DNA from: CAZSDP01 sp964605665
GTDB lineage: Bacteria; Planctomycetota; UBA8108; UBA1146
Assembly (NCBI GenBank): GCA_964605665.1
Contig: CAZSDP010000036.1
Coordinates: 1 to 33,926, forward strand
Direction of reading: 5' to 3'
DNA: 33,926 nt
Of the stretch, positions 25,065 to 33,894 are shown piece by piece. Each line of letters begins with the position of its first letter. Position 1 is the stretch's first letter. The notes beneath the pieces are model-generated. The model was not told the DNA's origin, ran no database searches, and worked only from the letters and a program-made list of their open reading frames with translations. The position numbers and the translations under genes are program-made.

Positions 25065-26374
25065 CGGGTGAGCAGCCTTCCGCCGAGATAGCCAGAGATG
25101 AGGAGCAGGATCACGTTGCCGGACATCATGCAGAGCGAGGCGGGGAGACCTTGGTCTTTGACCAATGCTTCACCGAGTAGAAGCAGGGGATAGTAGACCG
25201 CGACCACCAGAACGATCCCCGCGAAGAAGGGAACCATTTTATGATGATGTCGGAAGGTGATCGCCAGCGGAAACCCGAGGAGCCCAAACGCCAAGAATGA
25301 GAGCGCCAGAGCTCTGCGAAACCAAATTTGACTGTCCGCTTTGCCGACGCGACGCTTGTAGTAACTGAACCAACGCTCTGCTTCTGCGTATTCTGCTTCC
25401 GCTTCGGTGAGCTCGCGTTCTTCCGGATCACTCTTCTTTTGGGGAGCGAGGCGCGTCACCTCTGCTTCGAAGTGGGCGAGCTTTTCTCGATACTCGACCA
25501 GCTTCTCCACAAGCTCTGAGTTTGTCCAATCGCTCTCCCGTTTGGTCTTTTCGTTGATGGGAAACTGGACGGTGATTTCGTTGAAGTGAACACGGTCATG
25601 AAACTTGGTCAGTCCCGCTTCAGGAAAGAGATAGCCTTTATCTGGGTTCGGATAGGTGACGGCGACCTCGAACAGCGAGAGGCTCACGAGTTCTTGGCGT
25701 TGATCGACCAAGAGCTCGGCTGAAGATGCGTTGATGAAAGTGGCGGGGATCGGAAGAGGGTTTTCAGTCTGTTCTTCCCCATCGACCGTCGCTCCATCGG
25801 TTGTTCCAAATGAGATGGCGCCGAGCGGGAGCCGCTTTTCGATGTGGACCCCACGCAGCTGTCGGCCTCCCCGGATTTCATCCCAGTAGACCATCCCGTC
25901 TTCTTTGTCGATTTGCAGTTTGCCCTTCTTGGAGTCCCCCAAGTGTTCCAGCTGCTTGACCAGATATCGGGTGATGTTGCGCTGCTTGTAGTGGGCATCG
26001 GGTAGGACGGTACCTTGGGTTGCCAAACCGATGATGCAGAGGACCGAGGAAATGCCGATGATGGGCATCGCGATGTGGAGTGGTGAGAGCCCACTCGATA
26101 CCGCAGCAGTGTATTCCCGATCTGCGACAAAACGTCCATATCCGAGTGTGGATGCGACGAGAATCGACAGCGGCACCGTGAAGAAGAGAGAGTAGGGCAG
26201 AGACTCGACGATCCACGGCAGAATGATGCGCAGAGAGTACCCACCCTGCACCGCTTGGATGCCGAGCACAATCATGAACAGCAGCGAGAGGGCCAAGAGG
26301 CCCAGCCCGAAAATGGTGAGCAGCTCCCGGAGAAGGTAGCGGTAGAGGGTCCGGGGCGCATTTCGCGTCAACAT
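25061..26374 (-). CDS. lptF: LPS export permease LptF (YjgP/YjgQ family)
   Basis: A 437-residue partner permease with the same 3+3 helix layout: helices at about 17-42, 50-75 and 98-118, then a long periplasmic region, then helices at about 355-373, 383-403 and 413-432. The cytoplasmic coupling segment is ADREYTAAVSSGLSPLHI at about 86-103. The periplasmic part is larger than in the partner and includes a charged, probably coiled-coil insert at about 280-340 (LVEKLVEYREKLAHFEAEV...EAEAEYAEAE), unusual compared with the plain jellyroll of E. coli LptF. The ATG at 26374 has only a weak ribosome-binding site. It is followed without a gap by lptG and preceded by mazG at 111 bases. An outer membrane containing LPS or a similar glycolipid is implied. 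Confidence 0.85.
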   Translation of the reverse strand: MLTRNAPRTLYRYLLRELLTIFGLGLLALSLLFMIVLGIQAVQGGYSLRIILPWIVESLPYSLFFTVPLSILVASTLGYGRFVADREYTAAVSSGLSPLHIAMPIIGISSVLCIIGLATQGTVLPDAHYKQRNITRYLVKQLEHLGDSKKGKLQIDKEDGMVYWDEIRGGRQLRGVHIEKRLPLGAISFGTTDGATVDGEEQTENPLPIPATFINASSAELLVDQRQELVSLSLFEVAVTYPNPDKGYLFPEAGLTKFHDRVHFNEITVQFPINEKTKRESDWTNSELVEKLVEYREKLAHFEAEVTRLAPQKKSDPEERELTEAEAEYAEAERWFSYYKRRVGKADSQIWFRRALALSFLAFGLLGFPLAITFRHHHKMVPFFAGIVLVVAVYYPLLLLGEALVKDQGLPASLCMMSGNVILLLISGYLGGRLLTR

Positions 26375-26485
26375 GGGGCGAGATCATATCTCTTTGTGCG
26401 GCGCCCTGCATCCGCACTCTGGGGGATCCTTCGATTGAATCTGATCGTGTCCCAGAAGCCCTGTTCTTTCCTTGAGATGGGGAGC

Positions 26486-26845
26486 CTACGGAACAGGGGG
26501 CTGATCGGCCCGGTGGGAGCAATCACAGGGGATTTGCCGGCAACGAGGGCACCCTTCGCCATATTTGTCGCGCGCGGCGTCACTCAGATCGATGCCCCGC
26601 AAAGACGCCAGGGTGGTCAACCAGGCGAGCACATCCGCAAATTCCTGCCGCTCTTCGAGGCTTCCTGGGGTGCCCGAGTTGAGGGAACGCGCGAGTTCCC
26701 CTACTTCCTCTGCCAGCCAGAGAAAGGTCCGAGCCTCCCCCCGGGCGGCATCGCGAGCACCGTAGATCGCTTCGATTTGTTGTTGGAACTCTCGTAATCC
26801 CCAATCGGGAGCGAGAGGGCCTTCGTCGGTTGCGGGATCACTCAT
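26486..26845 (-). CDS. MazG-type nucleotide pyrophosphohydrolase
   Basis: A 119-residue single-domain all-alpha NTP pyrophosphohydrolase. It shows the metal-binding pattern of the MazG superfamily: E47-x-x-E50 in WLAEEVGELARSL and E68-x-x-D71 in ERQEFADVLAWL. Such enzymes hydrolyse nucleoside triphosphates to monophosphate and pyrophosphate, often to clear damaged nucleotides. The C-terminal tail carries four Cys (100, 103, 108, 110) in GCPRCRQIPCDCS, which could bind zinc. The ATG at 26845 is nine bases after the anti-sigma gene stop, so the gene belongs to the sigma operon. The nucleotide substrate cannot be predicted. Confidence 0.85.
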   Translation of the reverse strand: MSDPATDEGPLAPDWGLREFQQQIEAIYGARDAARGEARTFLWLAEEVGELARSLNSGTPGSLEERQEFADVLAWLTTLASLRGIDLSDAARDKYGEGCPRCRQIPCDCSHRADQPPVP

Positions 26846-26854
26846 CGCGGGGCC

Positions 26855-28435
26855 TTACTCCTTCGGAGCGACTGGGGAACTCTCGAGAAACTCGGGGGCG
26901 AGGCGGATGACCACTTGGATGGCCTTCGGGGCGTTCTTCTCAGAGACTACGGAAGTCCCAATTTTTGGTTTAGCCCGTGGTGATTTCGCCGGACGCTCGG
27001 TCGTATCTCCCCTTGTACCTCGAGACTGTGATCCCGAGCTCCTGGCTCGCGACATCGAAATCGCGTCCTCTGCGTCGAGATGCGTCAGAAGATCGTCGGT
27101 GGCGGTGATCGTGAGCCCCGCGGCGATTTGGAATCGTAGGTGAGGGCTTCCTTCTTCAGAGTCAACAGACCCGTCCCATGTCAGCTCGGTCTTCTTGACG
27201 GTAGTTGAGGCGAAGGTGCTTCTCCAAAGTTCGAGTGATTTCACCAAGAGGGGGAGGCGCTGCGGATCGGTGAGGAATTCCAGAGTGATCGTCTTTGGTC
27301 GATCGTCGACGTCAGCAGAATTCACCGCGTCATCGTCGCTACGCCTATAGCGAGTGATCAGAGACAGCCAGTCCTGATCGATTTCGTTGAGTGTCCGATC
27401 GACTTCCTCCGCTGGTTGATTTGTGGTGACGACCTTCTCTAGCTCACCAAGAGTGGCATCCCACTCTTTGGGCAGCGTGGGAACACTCAAATCGATCGTG
27501 ACGATCGGAGGGGTTGGCACCCCACTTTCCCTCTGCTTGGTTTCCGCGGGTAGCCCCTGCCGTTGATCGGTTCCTTCCATAATCGGAGAAAATTCAGCTG
27601 GGTTCTCAGCGTTGTTCTCGTTCATCGCAAAGTCGATGACGGCAATTTCGATGAATTGCTCGAGCAATTGCTGAGGGGAGTTGTAGCTCTTGGTCGTTTG
27701 AGATCGAGCGCCGAACGCGTAGGTCTGCTCTGTAGACTCTGAATCTAGCTTGGGTAAAGAGAAGTCTCTGAGCTCTAAACGAGGGAGAGGATTCGCAAGG
27801 TCTCGTCTGCCATAGTGTTCTACATCGACGTGCTCTACATCGACGCCTAACCTTGTCTCAGAGCTGATCCCTGCTTGAGGAGTCGGTACACCGCTGCTTC
27901 CAGCCACGAAGGACCGTGCGTTTTCATCAAGTGTTCTATTTCGAGCTCCGGAGCTGGAAGGCTGCTTGAGCGAGAGCTCCCCATCCTCAGATCGACCGAG
28001 TTTGGTGGGAGATCGACCAGCGCTCGCCTCATCGCCCGATCCCGATCCGATGGTTGCGTCCGATTTGGCGAGCATCGACTCCGACTCAGGCTCAGAAGAC
28101 TTCGATAGAAAGAAACCGATCGCCGCAACCAAAAAGAGTGCTGCCCAAGAGCCCATCTGAACGAGCTGAGTCGGTCTTCGCTCAATCCGCGGCGTCTCGA
28201 CCGTTCTTCGGTCTTCTCGTATTCGCGTACGGAGTGATCCGACGATTTCTGGGGGGGCTTGAAGGGGAGGTAGGTTCCCCATTGTCTGAGAGATTTCGGC
28301 GTATTGCTCGAGGGTTGCTCTCAGCTCCGGATCACGTGCCAACGCTTTTTCGACCTTGGCTGAATCTTCGGCGGAGAGTTCCCCATCGTGGTATGCAGAC
28401 AGGTCACTGAGTGTGATTTCAGGGGTGTCTTGCAT
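26855..28435 (-). CDS. Membrane-anchored anti-sigma-like protein
   Basis: A 526-residue protein whose position right after an ECF sigma gene (ATG overlapping the sigma stop as TGATG) marks it as its likely anti-sigma factor. Residues about 10-50 (LSDLSAYHDGELSAEDSAKV onward) resemble the cytoplasmic anti-sigma domain found in zinc-finger-type proteins, keeping the His-x-GEL motif but lacking the usual Cys ligands. One membrane helix spans about 91-111 (WAALFLVAAIGFFLSK). The remaining 415 residues would be periplasmic: a low-complexity, charged linker to about 220, then a domain I do not recognise (VTIDLSVPTLPKEWDATLGE... ITLEFLTDPQRLPLLVKSLE). A GTG at 28438 is an alternative start. The large periplasmic part may sense an envelope signal; this is inference. 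Confidence 0.75.
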   Translation of the reverse strand: MQDTPEITLSDLSAYHDGELSAEDSAKVEKALARDPELRATLEQYAEISQTMGNLPPLQAPPEIVGSLRTRIREDRRTVETPRIERRPTQLVQMGSWAALFLVAAIGFFLSKSSEPESESMLAKSDATIGSGSGDEASAGRSPTKLGRSEDGELSLKQPSSSGARNRTLDENARSFVAGSSGVPTPQAGISSETRLGVDVEHVDVEHYGRRDLANPLPRLELRDFSLPKLDSESTEQTYAFGARSQTTKSYNSPQQLLEQFIEIAVIDFAMNENNAENPAEFSPIMEGTDQRQGLPAETKQRESGVPTPPIVTIDLSVPTLPKEWDATLGELEKVVTTNQPAEEVDRTLNEIDQDWLSLITRYRRSDDDAVNSADVDDRPKTITLEFLTDPQRLPLLVKSLELWRSTFASTTVKKTELTWDGSVDSEEGSPHLRFQIAAGLTITATDDLLTHLDAEDAISMSRARSSGSQSRGTRGDTTERPAKSPRAKPKIGTSVVSEKNAPKAIQVVIRLAPEFLESSPVAPKE

Positions 28436-29184
28436 CACCGTAGATCCTTCAACTTCTCTTGAAGAGCTTGTCTGGCCCGGAAGATCTTTGACTTTACCGT
28501 ACCTACCGCGAGGTCGAGTTCCTCTGCGATCTCTTGGTAACTGAGCCCATGTAATTCACGCAAAGCGAGAGCCTCTCGGAACTCCGGTTCCAACGAAGCG
28601 ACAGCTTCGAGTATCTGCTGTTGTCGCTCGTTTCGCATTGCCCACTCTTCCGGAAGATGAGTACTGTCCGAAATCTCGAAGGTGGTATCCTCGCCGAGAG
28701 TTCGCAGTGGCGCGTCGATCGAGACCTCCCGTGCTGCTCGTTTTTGAGCGCGTTGCTTTTCGAAGTGATGATGCGTCACATTCACTGCAACTCGAGAGAG
28801 CCAGGTGGTGAAGAGCGAATCTCCTCGGAACTTCGGAAGCCCTTTCCATGCCTTGAAGAACGCCTCCTGAGTAAGGTCAGCCGCAGTCTCACGGTGGCGC
28901 ACCATGAAAAAAATCCGCGAAAACACCTTATCTTGGTGACGGATGACCAGGCGCTCGAACGCCTCGGTGTCACCTTTGGCAGCTCGCCGACAATCGAGCA
29001 AATCGGGATCGGCGCTCGATTCAGCCCCTGCTGCCGGAGTCTCACTCCTCGCCGCCTTCTCTGACCGATTGGCGGAACTCTCCGTGTGAGGTGGAGAATC
29101 TAGAACGGATTCAGATCGAACCGGTTCCGAAAATTCGGACCGATTTTCCGATTCACCGCCCATTTCTAGGGAAACTCGACTCAT
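28435..29184 (-). CDS. ECF-type RNA polymerase sigma factor
   Basis: A 249-residue sigma-70-family factor of the extracytoplasmic-function group. Region 2 is at about 75-145 (FERLVIRHQDKVFSRIFFMV, then DLTQEAFFKAWKGLPKFRG, the -10-binding and core-binding part). Region 4 is at about 188-245 (LREL then LSYQEIAEELDLAVGTVKSK, a helix-turn-helix for the -35 element). The first 60 residues are a Ser/Glu-rich, probably disordered tail not usual for minimal ECF factors. The ATG at 29184 follows GAGGAG by about 11 bases. It is the first gene of a tight unit with the anti-sigma protein and mazG, with lptF and lptG further downstream, so envelope maintenance is a reasonable target. Autoregulation is likely but no promoter could be assigned. 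Confidence 0.93.
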   Translation of the reverse strand: MSRVSLEMGGESENRSEFSEPVRSESVLDSPPHTESSANRSEKAARSETPAAGAESSADPDLLDCRRAAKGDTEAFERLVIRHQDKVFSRIFFMVRHRETAADLTQEAFFKAWKGLPKFRGDSLFTTWLSRVAVNVTHHHFEKQRAQKRAAREVSIDAPLRTLGEDTTFEISDSTHLPEEWAMRNERQQQILEAVASLEPEFREALALRELHGLSYQEIAEELDLAVGTVKSKIFRARQALQEKLKDLR

Positions 29185-29378
29185 CGTGGGAGGAACTCCT
29201 CACCAGATTCTCGAGCGGCCGATCGCGGATTCGTGTTCCGCATGACGTCTCCCCTCGTCTTCGCCAAAGCAGTTTCGACCGTCCCACTCTCGCAGCGAGA
29301 TCATGTGGATGCAAGTGAGACCGAAGCTTGGTGAGCGCTTCTGAGTCGGCACCCTGGGAGTTTTCTCGTACTGGATGC

Positions 29379-32300
29379 CTACTTCGGCGATAGATCGAAG
29401 TGATCGAGCGCAATCGACCGAACTGCCTTCAGGTCGAGCTTTCCACTCCCCAGCTTCGGCACTTCGGCCACTTCGACGAAGGCATCTCGTCGAGGCAGCC
29501 ACAGCTTAGGTAGCTCTTTTTCTCCGACTTCTGAAAGAAGATCTTCGATTTTTAGGGGAAGGGGAGTGTGAATAACGACCAGCTTTTCCCCCTTCGTTTC
29601 GTCGGGAACCGAGGTGACGGCTACTTGGGGAGGAAGGTCCTCACTCTGGGAAGGGCTCGCGGCACGCGTTGCTTGATCAACGACCTCTTGCAGTTTTTCT
29701 TCAACCAGAATGTGGGGGACCATTTCCCCGCCGAGTTTCGAAAAGCGAGAGAGTCGATCGGTGATCGTGATGAAACCGTCGGCGTCGAGGCGAGCGATGT
29801 CTCCCGTGACATACCAACCATCCCGGATCACTTCCGCAGTCTCCTCGGGACGACCGAGATACCCTTTCATCACGTTCGGCCCTTTGATCAATAGAAGGCC
29901 TTCTTCTCCTACTCCCAAGTCAGCGAATGTCTCCGGATCGACGACCTTAGGCACGATGCCGGGAAGAGGGTGACCGATCGTCCCCAACTTCTGTCCCCGT
30001 TGCCGTACTCCCGGCTTGACCACATCAGGAAGATTGACGGAAACCACGGGGGAGAGTTCGGTGCAGCCATAACCCTCCAAAATCGCCATTCCGAACTTCT
30101 CTTCCCACTCCTGAGCCAGTGACGACTTCAGTTTTTCAGCTCCGCAAACCGCAAGGCGCACAGAGGCGAAGTCCTCTCGCTCGAACCGGCGGAGATAAGT
30201 GCGGTAAAAGGTGGGGGTCGAGAGGAAGATCGTCCCATTCTGCTCGCGGAGTAGATCCGCGATCACTTTTACATCCATCGGATTGGGATGATAGATCGCC
30301 GTGATTCCTCCTAGGAATGGGAACCAGATCGTCACCGCGTAACCAAAGGAGTGGAAGAATGGCAAGACGCCGACCACTCGATCATCTCTTCGCGGGTCAA
30401 AGACCTGCGAAACGCTGCGCACATTTGAAAGAATGTTGTGGTGGGTGAGCATGACACCCTTGGGGTCTCCAGTTGATCCACTGGAGAACACCACGGTTGC
30501 CACCGCATCTGGGTCTTGCGGAACCCCCGAAAGGCGAACGAGGCGCGACTTTGGCAGCAAGGACTGCAACTTCGCCCGAACTTTCTCCCCTGTCGTCGAG
30601 CTCTTCAGGGTGGTGGGCAAGTCGACCCAGTTGAGATCTTTCGCAAACTCACTGCGGTTCAAGTCGAGCTTTGAGAGAAATGCATCAGCAGTGATGATCG
30701 TCTTCAGGCCGGTCTGTTCGATTGCGGAGCGTAGATTTTGTTTTCCTGCGGTGAAGTTGAGATTGACGGAAGTCTTGCCGAGGATCGCCAAAGTCAGATT
30801 GACGATTGCTCCACCTGCACCAGCGGGGAGGAGAACGCCCACGTGGGTTTGGTCTGCAAGCTCTTGTTGCCACTTGCGACGAAGAAGGAGAGTGGCGATC
30901 AGGAGTTTCCGGTAGGAGATCGGGTCCTTTTGATGCTCGACGATCGCTGGATGGCCACCACGTCGCTTCGCCATCTCAAAGAACTCGGTCGCAAGGGTTC
31001 GACCCTGCTGGCGGCGAGATTCGAGGACTTCGACACTGAGTTCTTGAACCGCACGTCGAACTTGGGCGGCGCTCGAACCTGGAGGAAGAGGCTCACCGAT
31101 GGCGACGGTGACCGGATAGGGGAGCTTCAACGGACGTTTGAAGAAGAACTTTCCTCCTCGGAAACTGAAGATGCTCCCCCAGACTCGACCGAGGTACACC
31201 GGGATCACCGGGACCTCCGCCATTTTTGCGACGCGCTCGAGTCCGCGCGAGAAGGGCAGCAGGTTGCCGGTGCGAGAGATACCACCCTCGGCAAAGATGC
31301 AGGTGAGATCCCCTTCCGCAACCGCCTTACCCGCTTCATCGAGACTCTTGAGGATCTCCCGAGGCTTGTCGGTGCTCGCGACGGGGATCGCTCGCATCAT
31401 CCGTGCGAAGAATCCGACGACTCGGACCTTCATCAGGCCGCGATGGATCAAGTAGCGCACGTATCTCGGCATCGAAGCGCCGACGAGGAATGGGTCCGCA
31501 TAACTCACATGGTTCGCGACGATCAGGGCCCCCCCCGATTTTGGAATCCGCTCGGGGTGGAGCACCGTGATTCGATAGATCGAGTGGATCAAGCTCCACA
31601 GGGTGAGCCGGACCGCGAGGTGGGGGATGCAGAAGAAGATCGCTGCGGATCCGAAGAGGGTCAAAGCGGCGACGGCGAGCATCACCTGCTGGGGTCTGAG
31701 ATCGAGGAGGGAGCTTCCGGCCAGAACTTGATACACCGCCGCACTGATCAGAATGAAACAGAAATTGGCGAGCTCGTGAATGCCGGTGACGCGTCCTTTC
31801 TCTTCTTTCGAAGGTCGCTGCTGAATGAACGCCAGCAGGGGAACCACATAGAGTCCGCCGCCGATCCCCGCAAGAAAGAGCAGTCCGCAAGCGAGAACTT
31901 GTTCGAGCGGGAGGAAGAGCGAAATGAACTGGAAGCTATCGATTGTCGCGATCACGACATCGATCCAGTAAAGAGCTGCGAAACCGCAGGCCATGATCAA
32001 TGCCCCGATTGGAATCAAGCCGAGCTCAATACTGCTCTTCGACAGTCGACTGGTGAGTAGGCTCCCGGTGGCGATTCCGATGGCGACCCAGAAGAAGAGG
32101 GTACTTCCACTCGACAGCCGTCCCAACACTTCACTTCCGTAGGCGTTGAGAGCCGGCACGCTGAGGCCGGCGACGAGCCAATACCAGGAGCTTGCCAAGA
32201 TCGCGACGAGCAGTTGTCGATCTCGAGCGAGCCAGCGGAATTCTCGCACGGCATGAATCGGAACTCGGTGGATCCCGAGCTCTAGCTTTCGGGTCGGATC

Positions 32301-32987
32301 CGCAGCGGGAATTTTTCTGACCCCGAGGGAGCAAGCGAATCCGATCGTCGCGACGGTGACAAAGAAGAACCCGGCATAGTGCACCGGAAATCGGAGACCC
32401 TCTTCAGATCCGACTCTGAGGAACTCGATCAGGCCCCCGGCGACGACCATGCCTCCGACGATTCCGAGTTGGGTGGTCATCGAGATGATGCCATTGGCGC
32501 GAGTGAGATCTTCTTCTGGGACGAGTTCGGGGAGAACTCCGTACTTGGATGGACCGAAGAGCGCACTCTGTGAACCCATCACGAAGAGAACCACGAGTGA
32601 CGCATAGACCGCAGCCTGCGTGGAGATCCAGCTCGCCGAAGCGAGGGCGAAGAACCCGAGCAGCATCGCGAAGACCTCGACGAGGTTCATCCCGACGATG
32701 ACACGCCGTTTCGAATAGCGATCAGCGAGGGAGCCTCCGAGAAGAGCGAGCAGAACAAACGCGCTGGCGAAGATCCCCATCGCGATCGCTTGGGCATCGA
32801 GTCCGAACGGTAGAGCGATCGTCGAACCGAGGGACAACGCAAGGAGCAAGATGAACTGGCGGAAGGCGTTGTCATTGAACGCCCCGAGCGCTTGGGAGGC
32901 GGTGAGCCACCAGAAGGATCGGTTCCCCCTGACCATTGGCGGAACACTCTCCCTTCCAATCTTGGACTCTGTGGGGCATTGCTTCAT
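29379..32987 (-). CDS. aas: Three-domain LplT-PlsC-acyl ligase fusion (Aas-like)
   Basis: About 1202 residues combining three activities of lysophospholipid salvage. Residues about 20-460 are a 12-helix MFS domain of the LplT type (ASQALGAFNDNAFRQF at the start), which flips lysophospholipid inward. Residues about 470-660 are a PlsC acyltransferase with NHVSYAD at 492-498 and FAEGGISR at about 565-572. The rest is an AMP-forming acyl ligase: SSGSTGDPKG P-loop at 835-844, EGYGCTELSP, YVTGDIARLDADGF and the catalytic Lys1183 in GSGKLDL. In E. coli the transporter and the Aas enzyme are separate genes; the fusion is known elsewhere. The ATG at 32987 (GGGG five bases upstream) is preferred; a GTG at 33008 and an ATG at 32936 are alternatives. 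It acts at the inner membrane and likely forms its own transcript. Confidence 0.92.
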   Translation of the reverse strand: MKQCPTESKIGRESVPPMVRGNRSFWWLTASQALGAFNDNAFRQFILLLALSLGSTIALPFGLDAQAIAMGIFASAFVLLALLGGSLADRYSKRRVIVGMNLVEVFAMLLGFFALASASWISTQAAVYASLVVLFVMGSQSALFGPSKYGVLPELVPEEDLTRANGIISMTTQLGIVGGMVVAGGLIEFLRVGSEEGLRFPVHYAGFFFVTVATIGFACSLGVRKIPAADPTRKLELGIHRVPIHAVREFRWLARDRQLLVAILASSWYWLVAGLSVPALNAYGSEVLGRLSSGSTLFFWVAIGIATGSLLTSRLSKSSIELGLIPIGALIMACGFAALYWIDVVIATIDSFQFISLFLPLEQVLACGLLFLAGIGGGLYVVPLLAFIQQRPSKEEKGRVTGIHELANFCFILISAAVYQVLAGSSLLDLRPQQVMLAVAALTLFGSAAIFFCIPHLAVRLTLWSLIHSIYRITVLHPERIPKSGGALIVANHVSYADPFLVGASMPRYVRYLIHRGLMKVRVVGFFARMMRAIPVASTDKPREILKSLDEAGKAVAEGDLTCIFAEGGISRTGNLLPFSRGLERVAKMAEVPVIPVYLGRVWGSIFSFRGGKFFFKRPLKLPYPVTVAIGEPLPPGSSAAQVRRAVQELSVEVLESRRQQGRTLATEFFEMAKRRGGHPAIVEHQKDPISYRKLLIATLLLRRKWQQELADQTHVGVLLPAGAGGAIVNLTLAILGKTSVNLNFTAGKQNLRSAIEQTGLKTIITADAFLSKLDLNRSEFAKDLNWVDLPTTLKSSTTGEKVRAKLQSLLPKSRLVRLSGVPQDPDAVATVVFSSGSTGDPKGVMLTHHNILSNVRSVSQVFDPRRDDRVVGVLPFFHSFGYAVTIWFPFLGGITAIYHPNPMDVKVIADLLREQNGTIFLSTPTFYRTYLRRFEREDFASVRLAVCGAEKLKSSLAQEWEEKFGMAILEGYGCTELSPVVSVNLPDVVKPGVRQRGQKLGTIGHPLPGIVPKVVDPETFADLGVGEEGLLLIKGPNVMKGYLGRPEETAEVIRDGWYVTGDIARLDADGFITITDRLSRFSKLGGEMVPHILVEEKLQEVVDQATRAASPSQSEDLPPQVAVTSVPDETKGEKLVVIHTPLPLKIEDLLSEVGEKELPKLWLPRRDAFVEVAEVPKLGSGKLDLKAVRSIALDHFDLSPK

Positions 32988-33264
32988 CGCCCCGAATTCC
33001 CCGACCACTGAATTGCCGACGATACCGAACCTGCCGGAGTTCGGCGAGTGTCATCTGTGCTTTACACTCGAATTCCGATTGCTAACTGATTTTGACGATA
33101 AATGGCTCTAAACGGCGTTCTCAGCCGAAAACACGACCGACCGCTTCCGGCACACCATGTGCTCAATCTTCCTCAGAGTTCGAGTTTTGAGTCTCAGCCA
33201 AGACCGTTGACCCGCCACGGTGTCCGGTAGAGATCGCCACCCGGAGAGGAGAGAAGGAGGCCCG

Positions 33265-33894
33265 ATGGCAGCCAAGAACACGTCGTCCACTACGAAGCAG
33301 CTTCGTAAGAGAATTGTCCCAGACTCTGAGGTGTTTCTCGAGTCGGTGATGCCCCATCAACCTTCGGTCTTTGCGTTTGCATTGAGCTTGGCGGGGGACC
33401 GTTCTGTGGCAGAGGATCTGGTACAAGATACTCTGCTAAGAGCTTGGCGCAGTTTCACTACCTTTACCATCGGGTCCGATTGCAGAGCTTGGTTGTTCAA
33501 GATCTGTAAGAACCGTTTCTTCGATCTTTGCCGGGAGCGGAAACGGCGCGCGCGATTCGAAGATCTCGAGGTGACTCAGCCGGTCGCCAAAGAGATGCCC
33601 TATGAGGTCGCTCGTGATCTCGATCGACGCCTCCTCGGAAAGAGCCACGATCCAGAACTTCTCTCAGGGGAAATCAAGAGGGCGATCGAGGAGATCCCGG
33701 GAGAGTTTTCAGAGCCGATCATCATGAACGATCTCGACGAATTGAAGTACTCCGAGATCGCAGAGATTTTGCAGATCCCCCTCGGAACAGTACGGTCTCG
33801 AATCGCGCGGGGACGTGCCCTCCTCCGTCGTCGCCTTTGCGAGTATGCTGCCGAGTTCGGTTTTGGTCACTTTGAACCGAGCGAAGCTGCCTGA
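33265..33894 (+). CDS. ECF-type RNA polymerase sigma factor
   Basis: A 209-residue ECF sigma factor. Region 2 lies at about 25-95 (FALSLAGDRSVAEDLVQDTL, RAWRSFTTF, then CRAWLFKICKNRFFDLCRER). Region 4 is at about 145-195 (AIEEIPGEFSEPIIM, then the helix-turn-helix YSEIAEILQIPLGTVRSRI). Between them is a 40-residue linker. The ATG at 33265 is fixed by GAAGGAGG five bases upstream; a farther upstream in-frame GTG at 33220 lacks such support. It is divergent from the Aas-like gene, with about 275 bases between the starts. An anti-sigma partner, if any, would lie beyond the right edge; the last 32 bases carry no readable start. Distinct in sequence from the ECF factor at 28435-29184, so not a recent duplicate. 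Confidence 0.92.
   Translation: MAAKNTSSTTKQLRKRIVPDSEVFLESVMPHQPSVFAFALSLAGDRSVAEDLVQDTLLRAWRSFTTFTIGSDCRAWLFKICKNRFFDLCRERKRRARFEDLEVTQPVAKEMPYEVARDLDRRLLGKSHDPELLSGEIKRAIEEIPGEFSEPIIMNDLDELKYSEIAEILQIPLGTVRSRIARGRALLRRRLCEYAAEFGFGHFEPSEAA

Noticed and set aside
27827..27847. Short internal repeat encoding VDVEH twice in the anti-sigma protein
   Set aside because: Only two copies of a 15-base unit in a low-complexity linker; no sign of function.
29185..29378. GGAAC in the upstream region of the ECF sigma gene as an autoregulated ECF promoter
   Set aside because: A GGAAC occurs on the minus strand but no matching -10 element was found at the expected distance.
30738..32060. A 440-codon plus-strand open frame antisense to the Aas-like gene
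   Set aside because: It is highly charged (Glu/Arg/Asp), has no recognisable domain and lies opposite a clear 1200-residue enzyme. It is a by-product of codon bias in the real gene.
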